From: Cheiracanthium punctorium
Lineage: Eukaryota > Arthropoda > Arachnida > Araneae > Cheiracanthiidae
Assembly: GCA_038373885.1 (NCBI GenBank)
Contig: JAWZYV010016048.1
Span: 372,001 to 436,000 of the forward strand
DNA length: 64,000 bases
Direction of reading: 5' to 3'
Made by a program: the position numbers and the translations under genes. The notes under the pieces are model-generated. The model saw only the letters and a list, made by a program, of their open reading frames with translations. It was not told the origin of the DNA and ran no database searches. The number at the start of each line of letters is the position of its first letter. Position 1 is the first letter of the stretch. This document shows, one piece after another, positions 35,519 through 48,142 of the stretch.

Positions 35519-38500
35519 AACAAAGCAATCCTTATTACTGTGACATCTAATGAAAATCTACACTTCTGTCCCTTTTATACATTATAAATAACTAAATTTA
35601 TTCAGCAACTTTTTTTCCTGCTCCTGATTCTATTTTATCCGCCAGAATTCCGTTTTCCTAAGGGTACACTATGTCACCATTTCATAGCTGAATTTACAAA
35701 CATACGGTTCTGACTTATTAAATTGTTACCTTACGGTGATATTAATTTCTCAAATGTCTTCCAACTGCATTTGAATTGTTCTTTTTTTTTAAAGAAAATA
35801 AATTGATTAAATTATTAAGATGAGCACAGTGTGTGTTATTCAATGTTCACTTCTTTATGTTAAGTTTTTATTCCATTAATATTAAAATTAAGTAACTTTA
35901 TGGCCTTATGGAGCTTGTTGATAGTAAAATAAAAATGAAGCCTAAAGGGAATAAATGAAAAGAGTAAACCCTAAGTGAAGTGGTTCTTTGACCACTCTGC
36001 TACCAAAAGTTTAACTTCAATTTTTTAAAAACTTTTATAACTAGATATTTAATGCATACATACATTTTTAAATTCTATTAACTAGGAGCAAGTGAAATTT
36101 ATAATCTTTATTTTTTAACAAGTAAAAATGGACAGTCTGGATTGAGCGTAATAGAGTGGATATATAGTATTCATAAATAATTTAAAGAAACGTATCCATT
36201 TAAATATAATGGAAATTTCATATACTTGTTACCAGCAAATTAAGTTTTTAAACGCTAGAATGATTATTATTAAGCAAAATATAAATTTTGTTACATTAAA
36301 TGAGAAAAGTGCACGAATTTCGACGTATTTTAGCAGAACTAGTTTTCTGGGTAATAATAAGGAAAAGTTGTAACAGAATTTGTAAAACACGCATTAAACA
36401 GGAAAATTGTAACATTTTTTGAGAATGACCCACATCTACAATGTACTTAAACACCGAAAATTCTGTTATATAAATTTTATTTACAGCTTTTTTGAAAAAC
36501 TATTAAAATCTTTCATTCTCCGTGATTTGGAAATACACGTAAAGTACTTTATTGTTCAAACATATTCTTAAATACATAGTTTTAAAATATTATCAGGAAA
36601 TGTTGTCACGAGAGCAATCTCTTTTCTAACAATTCCATAATTAAATACTATCTTTTTCCCCGAGGAATATTATAAATATTATAGCTAGTTCATAGTTAAT
36701 TTACCATTCAAAATATTGCTTTATCGTCTGAAAAGCAATTAATTATAAATAGAATTTCGTGTACGTTTCCCGAAAGCTGTCTAAAAGCATGTAAAGTATC
36801 GCTTATTTTAAAATATTTTATACTAAAAAGAATTTAGTAACATTCATTTAAATTATTTTGCTGCTAATTGAATAAAATGTAACAATGACTAAAGAATAAA
36901 AGAATGTATTTCTGTATTTGTGTAAAATTATTGCATGATGATTATGTACTTTTAAACATTTGAAATCGCCACCAAATGCTTATAAGTCAATGTAATTCAC
37001 ACAATTCATCCTTGAAAATAGTTAGATAGAAGTGTAGTTTGAAAGTATCTTGGATAGACTTAGACTTGATTTGGAGGTTCTGCAAATTAAGACTTACGAC
37101 TCAGAGTTACCCTATTAAAATGACTGCAAATCCAAATTCATTTCGGAATTATCTAAGTCATCAATTTATACTGCCTCATTATTCTGTTATGGTTGTATTC
37201 TATTAGAAAACGGAATATAACACTCTAGGAAAATTTGGGCTTATTTCTACCATTTTTCTTTCCATACCGCAGTTTCACTCAAACTGCAGTGAAAGTATAA
37301 TTTTTTCAAGTGAAGGAGTTCATTACTTAAATTTCTTGTATCATTGGGATAATTGGGTCTTTAAACAATTCTTCAACAAGGTTTCAAGTCGTTCAACTTT
37401 TTATAAAATTTTACCTTAAAAAATTTTGTTGACATACCGTACTATTTTAAGTGATTGATAAGTGTATTTTAAAAAATTATGGAAACATTCTACAAGTGCT
37501 GAAATATTATCACATTGTAATATATTATTTTTAAAGGTAAGAATTTTAGAGAAGTATCACTACTGCGAGACCTGCTTAAAACGCTATGTGATTTTTTTTA
37601 GAGCCGTTTAAAGTTCGATCGATGTTAAGGTGATATACTAGAAATACTCTATTAAGCCTACTTTCCGTAAATCTAAACTGTGGAGGAAATCACAAACAAA
37701 AGAATTTTTTTCCGTTTTTTTCTTTGCAATGAGGGCAGACAAGGCACAATCTAGATTCGAAGAAAGTTAAAGCCCATATCCTATCCTCGAAAGGTTTACC
37801 ACTTCACTCGAACTTGAAAGATGGGATACATTTCCTGATGTTTGTGGGAAATTTTCAACTAAGACTATAAATTGGCATATAACGCGCGATCATTGCGATT
37901 TTTTTACAATTTGTGCCAATATGATATGTTAGATATACACATCCCAGAGTGGTTTCAATGCAAATTCATCATAACATGTAAATTATCAGCAGAAGTTATA
38001 TTTTCAATATTTCAGTCGCATTTTTATGAGAATTAAAATATATCTCATAATAATCTTTAAACTGAGAGAAAGCTGTTTTTTTCTTTTGGCGAACATTGTA
38101 TAGTGAGTTTTGCAACTGCCTTCAAATAGTATTGAAGTTTAATAATTTTTAATAACACGACTGAGCATAGAAACCGTGAAGTTTCTACTATAAAGACATC
38201 ATCGGTGCATTATCACACGGCGTGGAGATGTGAATTAGTCATCAAAGACGTGTGATTTGACACCATGACATTTTTCTTTTTTGAATAGTTTTTTGAAGAA
38301 GAACGTGTGTGCCAACGATGCGCAGACCTTTCCGGACCTAAGGGAAGTAAGACATACCATCAAATTCTCAATCAAGCAATAATGGTGTTAAAAATGTTGT
38401 CAAATGAGTGAACGTTTGCTTATTCCAGACCGCCATTTATCAGGTATTGTAATCCAATTCCGCACATAGCTTTCATATTTCTAATTCATAACAAATGAAT

Positions 38501-38914
38501 ACTAAACGTATTATTTATAAATAAATAATACGTTTTATTAACAGAGTGAAATGTCAAGTCATTTTCAAACATTCTTTATTATAAACGGAGGAATTTTGAA
38601 ATTTTATCTAAATTATCTTCGATATTCCGTACATATGAATTACCTAGAAACAAATAATACAATTTTATATGAAAAAGAAACGCTACGGATCAGAATAGCA
38701 TCCTTTTCGAAGGAGCCAGACTATTGAGAATCGAAAATATAATACGAAAATTTCCAGTGCAATTTTGTCCCTTTGTACTACATTCTATAAAAAGGGACTT
38801 TTAATGCAAAGATTTAAAAGTTGCAACAAAATACGTGCATGCTATTTCATTGCTAATGCTGCTGTATTTTTTGGATCCGGGAAGTTCTAATATATATTCC
38901 ATATTGTACAGCAA
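35519..38914. other. 3.4 kb AT-rich sequence, nothing recognised
   Basis: No long frame on either strand. The only structure seen is the perfect hairpin at 38504-38535. Confidence 0.5.
38504..38535. repeat. Perfect 15-bp inverted repeat, 2-nt loop
   Basis: AAACGTATTATTTAT-aa-ATAAATAATACGTTT. Confidence 0.9.
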
Positions 38915-40677
38915 CAGTCATAAGCCCTACTTTATTCTCCATATTCTTGGCCGGAATCGAGAGGAGGAGATCAGAACTTGTCGATATTGCAATCTTCGCT
39001 GACGATATTGTAATTTGGAATTCAGGCACTGACGTGACTAACATTGAAACACTCCTCAATTCCACTTTGACTGCACTTTCTGATTTTGCAACAGAACACA
39101 AATTGACTTTCAACCCAGTTAAATCAATTGTGACTTTTTTTACCACTAATAAACATCTATACAACTACAAACCAAAGCTGTATTTTGATGCCCAGCCTCT
39201 CACCTGTGAAAAACATCCCAAGTATCTAGGATTCATCCTGGATCCTGAATTCAACAGCAACAAGCATATTAACCACCTGGTTTCAAAGGCTCGTAAGCGC
39301 CTTAACTTTCTTAAATATCTAGCTGGCAGGGATTGGGGAGCTGATGCTATCACTCTTAGAACCACATATATTTCGCTTATAAGACCTATTCTGGAATATG
39401 GCTACCCCATTTATTCCTGCGCGTCTGAAACCAATCTCCAGAAATTAGAACGTGTACAACTGAGTGCCGCTCGAATCATTCTCGGACTTAAAAATAGCTG
39501 TCCTTCTGGTATAGCCCTATTTGAAGCCAACTTACAACTATTGCATCTTGGAAGAAGAGCTAACTTGGTAAAATACTTTAATAAAATTTACAGCTATGGC
39601 TCCCAACATCGTACTTCCTTGTATCTGCACACCTGGCATAATAATCAAAGACTTAAGAAATTCAGCCCTTTTAGTTTGGAGGAAACTCAAAACCTGATCT
39701 CTCGTGAGGTTGAACCTCAATCTTTGAGATCTTATTTTGATCCCTCAGAGGGAATGCCAAAAGTTTTCTTCCACTTTGATCTGAATTCCACTGCAAACAA
39801 GCAAACTCATCATGACGACCATCTTCGGCAACTGGCCCTGGAAATCATTAGTCACATTCCTAAAGATGCAGTGCAGGTCTATACTGATGGTAGCCGTACA
39901 GAAAATCGTACTGGCAGCGGTATTTACATTAGAACTCCTCATCTTGAGACTTCATTAAAACAACGAAACCCTGATACTTGTTCCGTCTTCAGGAGCGAAT
40001 TAATTGCAATAAATGTTGGACTTGACGCTATCTTACCTATTGATTATGATTTTGGTGAACTTTGGATCTTATCGGACAGCCGCAGTGCACTTCAACATCT
40101 TAGTGACTGGTCCTCTGCAGGCGATGAAACCAGTATATCTATCCTGCTCAAACTAAAGAAACTTTCTCAGAACCACGACATCCATCTCCAATGGATCCCA
40201 TCACATGTAAACATTAGTGGTAATGAGGTTGCAGATAGATTGGCAAAAGAAGGCAGTGAGGACGAAACGAGCACTGGTGTTTCGCTTACTCACCAAGAAC
40301 TGTACTCAAATGAAAAATCTAAATTAAATTCAATTTGGCGCATTCCACCTGCGCACCAATGGTACACCGGAACATCCCCTGGCTTTCTACTGGAAATTAA
40401 ATGTGATCGTGGCTCCCAGACTGCACTTGCTAGACTTAAAAGTGGCCACCTTAAGTGTCTTTCGTACGAACATGGCAGGAAATTCCACCCCACTTGCAAG
40501 AAATGCTGTGATCATCCAGCCTCTCCAGAGCACATACTGAGTTGCGTTGGACTTTCTAAGGAGGACTTATCATCTGCTTCCCTTTTAATTATAGACTTTC
40601 TGTCGGTCAACAATCTATTGGAGTTGATCTGACTTATGTCAGATATTTAAAGAGGATAAGCAACAACAACAATAACA
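38915..40677 (+). mobile_element. 5'-truncated Jockey-type LINE insertion with CAA-repeat tail
   Basis: Homology to the LINE pol begins abruptly at VISPTLFSIFLAGIE (from about 38917), just upstream of the RT active site. It runs to a stop at 40630 and then a short 3'UTR ending in CAACAACAACAATAACA (40661-40677). Truncation inside the RT with a simple-repeat 3' tail is the usual outcome of aborted target-primed reverse transcription. I could not identify a convincing target-site duplication. Confidence 0.8.
38947..40632 (+). CDS. RT C-terminal half plus RNase H of a Jockey-type LINE (truncated, uninterrupted frame)
   Basis: The uninterrupted frame is 561 codons if counted from the TTG at 38947; it is open back to 38857 and has no true start. 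FADD at residues 17-20 is the RT palm motif. RT thumb and connection follow (YLGFILDPEF, LARIILGLKNSCP-like segment). RNase H spans about 305-440 with D314 (YTDGS), E351 (FRSEL), D377 (SDSRSAL), H420 and D430 (WIPSHV...NEVADRLA), so all catalytic residues are kept. A zinc-like CKKCCDH...EHILSC closes the protein near 520-540. The frame lacks the endonuclease and RT fingers, so it cannot retrotranspose. The absence of stops implies a recent insertion or a source still active nearby. The family is common in spider genomes and is not a host gene. Confidence 0.85.
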   Translation: MAGIERRRSELVDIAIFADDIVIWNSGTDVTNIETLLNSTLTALSDFATEHKLTFNPVKSIVTFFTTNKHLYNYKPKLYFDAQPLTCEKHPKYLGFILDPEFNSNKHINHLVSKARKRLNFLKYLAGRDWGADAITLRTTYISLIRPILEYGYPIYSCASETNLQKLERVQLSAARIILGLKNSCPSGIALFEANLQLLHLGRRANLVKYFNKIYSYGSQHRTSLYLHTWHNNQRLKKFSPFSLEETQNLISREVEPQSLRSYFDPSEGMPKVFFHFDLNSTANKQTHHDDHLRQLALEIISHIPKDAVQVYTDGSRTENRTGSGIYIRTPHLETSLKQRNPDTCSVFRSELIAINVGLDAILPIDYDFGELWILSDSRSALQHLSDWSSAGDETSISILLKLKKLSQNHDIHLQWIPSHVNISGNEVADRLAKEGSEDETSTGVSLTHQELYSNEKSKLNSIWRIPPAHQWYTGTSPGFLLEIKCDRGSQTALARLKSGHLKCLSYEHGRKFHPTCKKCCDHPASPEHILSCVGLSKEDLSSASLLIIDFLSVNNLLELI

Positions 40678-42696
40678 TTTAAGATCATCCGAATATGACA
40701 TGTATTACTTTTCTCGAAGTATCCAAAGTCATGGTTTCATATTAAATTACCAAGATGTTATTGACTATTTATTAACTATCATGATTGCTCCTCTTCAGAG
40801 AAAGATAAAAATTAGCAAGGAAATATAATCTTGATGGGCTTAAAAAGAGGCTCTTAAGTTTGTTAGAGACCTATTCTAAAAGATGAACAAAAATGCTCTG
40901 CTTTTATCTTATTTCTGCAGAATAAATTTGACTATTTTCTGTGATATTTTAGAAACTAATATATGAATAAAATTAATTAAAAATGAATAACCATGCACGG
41001 GTGCATTAACACATTTATTACGATTTATTTCATATTTTATTTTAAAAAATTATATTATGTTTTACTTTTTATTAAAAAACACTAAAACTCCCACAAAGTG
41101 CTTTTCAATTCAGGAAGAACAAGGACAGAATTATACATTTTAACAAATAACCAATTTTTTGCATGTGCAATATTTGGGAAAAACTTAAATATGTATAGTA
41201 TACAATATATATGTAGGCGAAAGAGGATCAAAATGTTTAAAAGGTTAAAATGTTTAAAAGGTTAAAATTTCTTAAGGTTAAAATTTCTATAAGATAACAT
41301 AAATGTTTAAATAAAACTTTGGTATTTCGCTATCATATTTTACACTATAATTTGCATCATAAACATATTTATACAGGGTTATTCGCTACCATACTGACAA
41401 AATTGCAGGGGGTGTAGGAGGTACAGAGACGGTTCAGAATCCCATAGCAATGCGGAGTTGAAAATATCGTTTTCATGTACCTGTTAATAATCACTTTGTA
41501 AGAAGTGTTGAAGTGTGCGTCTAATTTCTTAACAAAGTTTCATAAACAACGGGCTTTTTCAGACAATTTCACAAATGTAATGAAAGAAACAATGTGTTTT
41601 GTGCCATGTCACATCAACATAATTTCTAATGAAGATTGCAATAAATGTAATTTCATGTTTGATTAAAATGTCAAGTTTCTCATAAAAGTTGAAGTAACAC
41701 TTTATTTATTGTGGTTTTTTGAAAAGCCACTAAGGTGTTTCTATAAGTTCAGATCATAAAAAAATCCATCAAAATACTCGAAAAGCTCCAATATTGATTG
41801 GCACGTGGCTTTTCCTGGAGTAAGTAATGGCCTCCAAAACCGATCGCCAGAAGTATAAAAGTGATTAACGGTTAGTAGAAACTTGAATACGTGATATATT
41901 TCATTCTGTCTAACTTATATCATCTGTAATATTCTTTTATTGATTACATGGTTGTAATTCACCATCAATAACAGAATACATTTACTTTTTATTTATATAA
42001 CGATGTTCTGGTGTAAATTTAGGAGATTAATTACCACTTAGAAATATATGTTTTGAAATATAGGTAAGAGTTTGGTATTTGGTTACTTATAAGTTATAAA
42101 GGAAGCGAGAAAAACTAAATGCACCGAGGAAATCAATATACGTTTTTAATACATTGTAGGTATTTTAATGTAGAAATGTCACTCATGAGAATTGTAGGAA
42201 TTCTTCTGGGGAACAGCTCAGAAATACTTGCGCAAATATATATGTATGCAAGAAATATCTGAACACAACTGAACTGACCCATTATATTGGATTGAAACAC
42301 GGATTTAAAGCAGGTATTACAAGGTAATTCTTGCACTTTAAGTTGCAAGACTTTCACCAGACTTAAGTCATAAAGTTATCACTTTGATAAAAAGAAGGTA
42401 TTGATTAAGTAACAGAAAATTAAGTAAGACTTTTTTCTCCACTAAATGAAACTACCTGTTAAAAGCAATTTACGGGAAATGCAACGTTCAGGAATGTGTA
42501 GTGGTCTTTGATAAAAATGTTTTTAAATGTGTCGTAAAAACGGTGTCTTCCGTAAAACAAAATTTATGTGATATAAAAACATACTTTAAATTTCTGAATG
42601 CAAAACAAAAAGCAGATGATTTTTTTTCAATTAAAATTACTTTTCATGCTCATAATAAAGTTTGAGCGATAAACTGCTAAATTTTCTCTTTGCGTG
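40678..42696. other. AT-rich sequence, nothing firm
   Basis: A short direct repeat GTTTAAAAGGTTAAAAT occurs twice at 41230-41275, and a possible solo TIR lies at 41374. The stretch 42934-43547 is empty. Confidence 0.5.
41374..41850 (+). mobile_element. Possible truncated TIR element
   Basis: TATACAGGGTTATTCGCTAC at 41370 looks like the left end of a TA-inserting DNA transposon (CAGGG start after TA). No matching right end was found, so the extent is a guess. Confidence 0.25.
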
Positions 42697-42705
42697 TTTT
42701 TAGGA

Positions 42706-42924
42706 TTTTTTTTTTCCACTGGCGGGGCTCTGCCCCTGGAGTCATTGGCCACTGCTAAGGATGGAGTTGTTGGTTTCTTTATTATGGTGGCACCTAGTAG
42801 GTGGAGCAACCTAGCCCCCTATGAAGGAACGGACACAGTGACAACCACGACCAGTGGGGGATCGAACCCCGTCCGCCAGGAGTTGAACCTGGTGCATTAC
42901 ACACAATACAATCTGGTCGGCGCA
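42706..42924 (-). mobile_element. tRNA-derived SINE, copy 2
   Basis: On the minus strand it matches copy 1 through GGTTCAACTCCTGGCGG, GGTTCGATCCCCCACTGG, CGTGGTTGTCACTGTGTCC and CCATAATAAA. Both B-box motifs are kept (plus 42880-42888 and 42859-42867). It is bracketed by TTTTTAGGA at 42697-42705 and 42925-42933. Its 3' half beyond CCATAATAAA differs from copy 1, so the two represent subfamilies. Confidence 0.8.
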
Positions 42925-43547
42925 TTTTTAGGAATGAAGATGTGTATTGCTGAGCAATTTTTCTTTTTTTATATTATAAGATTTTGAAAAAAAAACAAAT
43001 ATAAAAAACAAAAAGAAAAACTTTATGACAGAAAGTTGGCCCTTAATTTAGGAACAAAGAAAGCTAATCCACGAAAAAGTGGACGTCTGGTCACAAATTT
43101 AAAATTCTTCAAAAATTATGTTTTTGTGTGTGTGAATTCACTCTTTGAAACGCATATTTAATATTTTGTAAAAAAAAAATTAAATTTTCTTCTTAAGATT
43201 AACATTTTAATTAGTAAAGTGATAACATGTATATGAGAAAAATAGTCGTCAAATGTCAGTAAGTTTTATATTTTTGTACACAACTGAAAAATTAATTTAC
43301 AAAGATTTTTATACTTAATCTAACAGTTATAATTAAGAGGCTTTTAACTGTAATTCGCAGATTAGCAGTAGTAGAGATTAGTAGATAAAGTAAGCATTTA
43401 ATTACTCCTAATCAGTGTGTCACACCTGCAACAAAAAATTGGTATTTATAACACTCGTAGAAGAATGATTTAACTATTTATAATGGAATTTCTGGTCTAA
43501 ATGTAGTTCAATAATATATAGCTGGTCACATAATTTTATGATATAGA

Positions 43548-44245
43548 GAGGAAGGCACGCCAAAATGTATAGTTTTACCCTCATTACCAACATTGTATAG
43601 TTTTACCCTCACCCAAGGGTAAAATGGTCCTTAATTTGAAAATAATTATAAATTATTCTTTTTCGGCAAAATAAAAGATGTAAAAGTAATTAGGACCATA
43701 CAAAATGAAATAAAATAATTTTTACAATCATATAGTATGCATAATTTATTTTATGAATATTTTAAACTAAAAATGTGTCACAATGATAATAAAAAGGAAT
43801 ATTTCAAAATCATAATTCAAAAAGTAAGGTCTACAATGAACGCACAAATAAATTAAATAATGTAATGCGTTTTGAAAACGTCTGAAGTGCTACCATGATG
43901 ACTAGAAAATGGTAATGGAGTTTGTTCAGTCGATGGATCATTTTACCCGGCAATATCGCAAACTAGGTCGAATTACTGGAACACACCGAGAAACATAACA
44001 AACTTAGCAAGTGTAATTCAGCTATAAAACCATACTCTACTCAGCAAACCAAGTCATATTTCTGTACATTAAAGACTGCATTTCTAAATAAATAAGAACG
44101 TCAGTGCCTAACTAATAAGAGATATGATAAAACCCATTTTTTTGAAGAATTCTACTGAGAAACGTAATACACTGATCGCTTAAATATCGTCACTGCTTTT
44201 TCTCAACTAGGTACAGCTAGTTTATGTTACATAGTGCACTGTAAG
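43548..44245 (-). mobile_element. Pogo-like TIR family, copy 1 (partial)
   Basis: It aligns with the other family members over CTTAATTTGAAAATAATT (about 43632), AATCATATAGTATGCATAAT and the TCATATTTCTGTACATTAAA segment (44047). The left end GGAAGGCACGCCAAAATG is a degraded form of the family TIR. The right end is lost near the tandem repeat at 44278. On the minus strand a degenerate NDPSTEQTPLPF peptide is visible near 43935. Confidence 0.6.
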
Positions 44246-44277
44246 AAATACCTGTAATTTTACCATATATATTGCTG

Positions 44278-44590
44278 TAAAAGGATACAGCACTGTGCGT
44301 TATTGTAAATTCACTGAAAAATGACGTATTGACATCGATAAGCCAATCATGAAGAACCTATGGCAATGACTGTATGGTAACTGGCACAGTCTACATCACA
44401 GAGTGTCGGCGTTACTTTACCCACACGTTGTTCTGTAAAATAATAGAACACTGTGTGTTGTAAATCCACTCATAAAATGTCGTAATAACGCTGATAAGTC
44501 TATCACGAAGAACATTGTATAGTAAATTGGCACAGCCTCCAGCACAACGTGCGGATAAACGTAACGCCAACATCACAACGTGATGGTGTT
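44278..44590 (+). repeat. Diverged two-copy tandem repeat, unit about 160 bp
   Basis: Unit 1 begins CTGTAAAAGGATACAGCACTGTG and unit 2 (44440) CTGTAAAATAATAGAACACTG. They then share AAATTCACT/AAATCCACT, GATAAG, ATCA(T/C)GAAGAAC, TGGCACAG and a CGTTAC...ACCCACACG ending. A third ending-like piece (GTTACGTATACCCACACGTG) follows. The array abuts the broken end of the pogo-like element before it. Confidence 0.65.
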
Positions 44591-44649
44591 ACGTATACCC
44601 ACACGTGTTACGTTTACCCCCGTTAGTGGACAATTATATAGTTGTTCAG

Positions 44650-46397
44650 CATCACCGATTTACTAAGAAAAGACATCTTGAGTGCATTAATGTGAAAAAT
44701 TGAAGACGTGAAATCCAAGCCGTAAAAAAGTATTACTGATACGTTTGCCTGCGTGTCACCAGCTATATTGTTCAACTACGGGAAAAGCGAGCTTGCAGAC
44801 GAGCCTCCAGATGTGCATTAATGATGACGGAAAATACCTTTAGCATGAAGTACATGAGCTTAATGTCAAGTTAGTGTAGTTCTGGAAAATTCGGCAGAAC
44901 AAATGCGCCCCAAAATGCTTTTTATGCCTTCACTCGTAGCATTATTGTATGAATTAATGGGAATCATGTGCAAAATAAGGTGTGTTTTCTAACTAAATCT
45001 ATGATGATGAACAAATTTTTAATTCCATTTTTTTACCGTATCTCGTGTCGTTTTTGGGAGAAGAAAGCTAACTCCAACTTTAGCCGCCAGGTGGCGCTGT
45101 ATGGCGTTTCTTTAGATAGCGCATGGCAATTTTACTATACCTACATCTTATGAGTGATTTTATGAGTAATGCTCTTTCTTTTCAGAACTTATTGGGGTTG
45201 ACAACGGATTTTAGCGAGTGCACTGTATATAGAAACAACATTTGCTAATGTGATTCTGAGCGAAAATTTAAGCTTTTTTTTTAAAAAAAAATTGTCGGAT
45301 ATTACAGCAAAATCTCTGTGGGACAGGGAACAAAAGCGACTTCGTCACTTGCATTATATCAAATGTTTCTAAAGATGAATTAAGTGATTTTGAAGGAAAT
45401 ACTGCTATATTAGATAGAAAAGAGCACCGTATTGAATAATACGACAATTCTACAGATTCAGAACAAGAATTTGATAAAAAGTCTGAAGAGGATAGAACTA
45501 TTTTTGCAATATATGTAAAAAAAAAAAATCTGCTTGAAACACTAATATAATGTGCTCTGAAGGTTTTGAAGCTGGCTAAAATACTATTTTACTAGTATTT
45601 AAGTTCCTTTAACACATATTAACCTAGTTTTATATTAATGCAACATCATTCGTGTTGTCGTGAGACTCATTTTTTTTTATCAGGTAAACTGCATATGATT
45701 ACCTAGCTTTGTATTTATGCAACATCCTGTACTTAAAAAAATATGCATGAATGTGCCTTGAAACTATTTGTTCTATATTGTGTCTGAAAAGTACTTAATA
45801 TTATTCTATTAAAACATGCTTTAAATTAAATTCAAACTATTTTCTTGAAAAAAATTCAGATTAATATGGATTAGCATTAATAACAAAGTAATTTTATTAC
45901 TAAGAAATGTTTTGTAGTTTTCATTTTATGAAAATATGTAGGAATATGCATATTTGAAGTTGAAAATATTGTATTTTGACTTTATATAAACATTAAACGC
46001 ATTTGTTCATGAGAATTTTTATAACTTTAATTATTTAACTCAATAATTACCTTGTACTTTTAAAATTTTACTGAAATTAATTATGAAAAAGAAATCACTT
46101 AAAAAATGTACTGAATGTTTAAAGTGTGCTGAGAGATTCATACAAAACAGGCTCAAGTAATGTCGGGTTAATGAATTCCTAACATTTCAGTATTTATTTA
46201 TCTGTTCACACAACTTATACACTTCACGGTATTATGTCAGAAGTATGAAGAAATAACGAGAAGGTAGTTCTTAAACGCCACACTGAAATTAAAACTTAAA
46301 AAATATTAAGAGTGACATTAACGTGTAAAGTAAATATTTCTTAGCTGCAATTGTGCAAAAATCCTAGATTTGTGTTTATACAATATTTTGAGCAATT
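44650..46397. other. AT-rich sequence, nothing recognised
   Basis: Short frames only. The stretch 47239-48097, after pogo-like copy 2, is likewise empty. Confidence 0.5.
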
Positions 46398-46401
46398 TAT
46401 A

Positions 46402-47234
46402 GGGGAAGGTGGCCCAAAATAATCCTAGCAGGCAAAACGAGCCACACATGTTTTCTTAGAAACTATAGCGCTGTCTACTGGGTAACACATAAACTAGTTG
46501 AAAGTCAAGAAGAAGCAATGGCGGTATTTAAGCGATCGGTGTATGACGTGTCTGAGTATAAATCAAAAAACTGCGTTTTATCATATCTCTTAAGCATTAA
46601 CTTTCCTATTTATTTAGAAATACAGTATTTAATGTACAGAAAAAGACTTGGATTACTAAATAGAATATGTTTTTACGTGTGAATTACACTTGTTTAGTTT
46701 GTTGTGGCTATCGGCGTGTTCCAGGAATATGACCTAAATTAGGCAGCCATACTACTGTGTAAAAAGGATCCATCCACTGAAGAAACTGCTGTACCTGGTC
46801 CTAGTCATCGTGCCAGCTTTTCAGACGTTCTCAAAATACGTGACTCTCCATTACATTATTTAATTTATTTCTGCATTTATTGTACGCCATAATATTTTAA
46901 TTTTAATTCTTAAGTAATGATTTAATTAAAATTTTAAAATAAATTATGCATACTATATGATTGTAAAACTTATTTTATTTCATTAGGTACATAAATAATA
47001 GCTTTTATATGTTTTATTTTGTCGATAAAACACGATTTACAATTATTTTCAAATGAATATCAGTTTGCCCGTGGGTGCGATTATTCAGTTTGGGTTTAAA
47101 ATATTATTAAAATATGTTTATGATGCAAAATATGGTGTAAAATATTGTGGAAAAGAGCCAAAGATTTATTTAACATTTATGCTATTTTATAAAAGTTTTC
47201 CTCTTATGGGGATCATTTTGGGCCACCTTCCCCC
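46402..47234 (+). mobile_element. Pogo-like TIR family, copy 2 (833 bp)
   Basis: TIRs GGGGAAGGTGGCCCAAAATA (46402) and the reverse complement of GGGGGAAGGTGGCCCAAAAT (ending 47234) are flanked by TATA on both sides. The interior keeps a readable stretch at 46768-46860 beginning DPSTEETAVPGPSHRASFSD, like the proline-rich region following the DDE domain in pogo/Tigger-type proteins. No catalytic domain remains. The superfamily is inferred from this peptide and the TA-type target. Confidence 0.65.
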
Positions 47235-48095
47235 TATAAAAGTACATATTTTTTCGTTCAAAAATATGCAAATTATTTTTTATTAATATTGCAATGTTCA
47301 TGCACGTTTTGCAAAAATTGGTTGATAGCAGAACAAGTTATGAACAAAACATTTCAAAATTTTATATATTCGTGAATATATACTTTATAACTGCGAAAAA
47401 TGCATACAAAAATTGCCCAAAAGTGGTAAAATACCTTGTGAAAGCTGCAAAGAATAGCCTTTTGATGCCAAAAGTTAAAGGTTGAATTAGTAATTTTCTT
47501 AGAAATTGGCGAAAACTTTCCAAAATATCCTATGAATTTTGAAACTGTTGAGTATTGGCACGCCATCTTTTAATTTTTTTTCCTGGAGTCATAATTTTAG
47601 TTAACAACTCATAACGATTTCTTCGTAACAGAGTAGCACTATTTAGTTTTTGGCAATCAATACAACTGGCGTGCGTTTTAAATGTTTCTTCCTTGCCGAA
47701 AATTGTTTCCGTTATACATATACCTTATTCATCTAGATAGGAATTTTTGGACATTTCAATTTTAAAAAGGCGTGGCAGTTCTATTTATAAAGAATCGGAT
47801 TCTAGATCACAGGACTGGATCAAACCCTGCTTTTTTCTCCAAAATTCGCCGTGTACCTACGTCCACTGTTTAGATTAAGAATCAGGTTTTTCTTTTAGAG
47901 CCAGGGAAGCTTTGATAGTTTCCTAATTTGATTTTGTTAAAATTTTTAAGCTATTTTCTTCATGTAAATTCACTACACATGAGTTTCTTTTTTTTGTGGA
48001 AAAAAACTTCCAATTTTCGAGGATGAAAGTTGAAAATCAACCATTATTTTAAGAAAAACATGCCAATTCACACAAGTCAATACTTTTTTGTGGAA

Positions 48096-48097
<2 letters not shown>

Positions 48098-48140
<43 letters not shown>
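48098..48140. repeat. (TA)n(TG)n microsatellite
   Basis: Precedes the first LTR-like unit. Together with the CA/TA run after that unit it forms an inverted microsatellite pair. Confidence 0.95.
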
Positions 48141-48141
<1 letters not shown>

Positions 48142-48142
48142 A

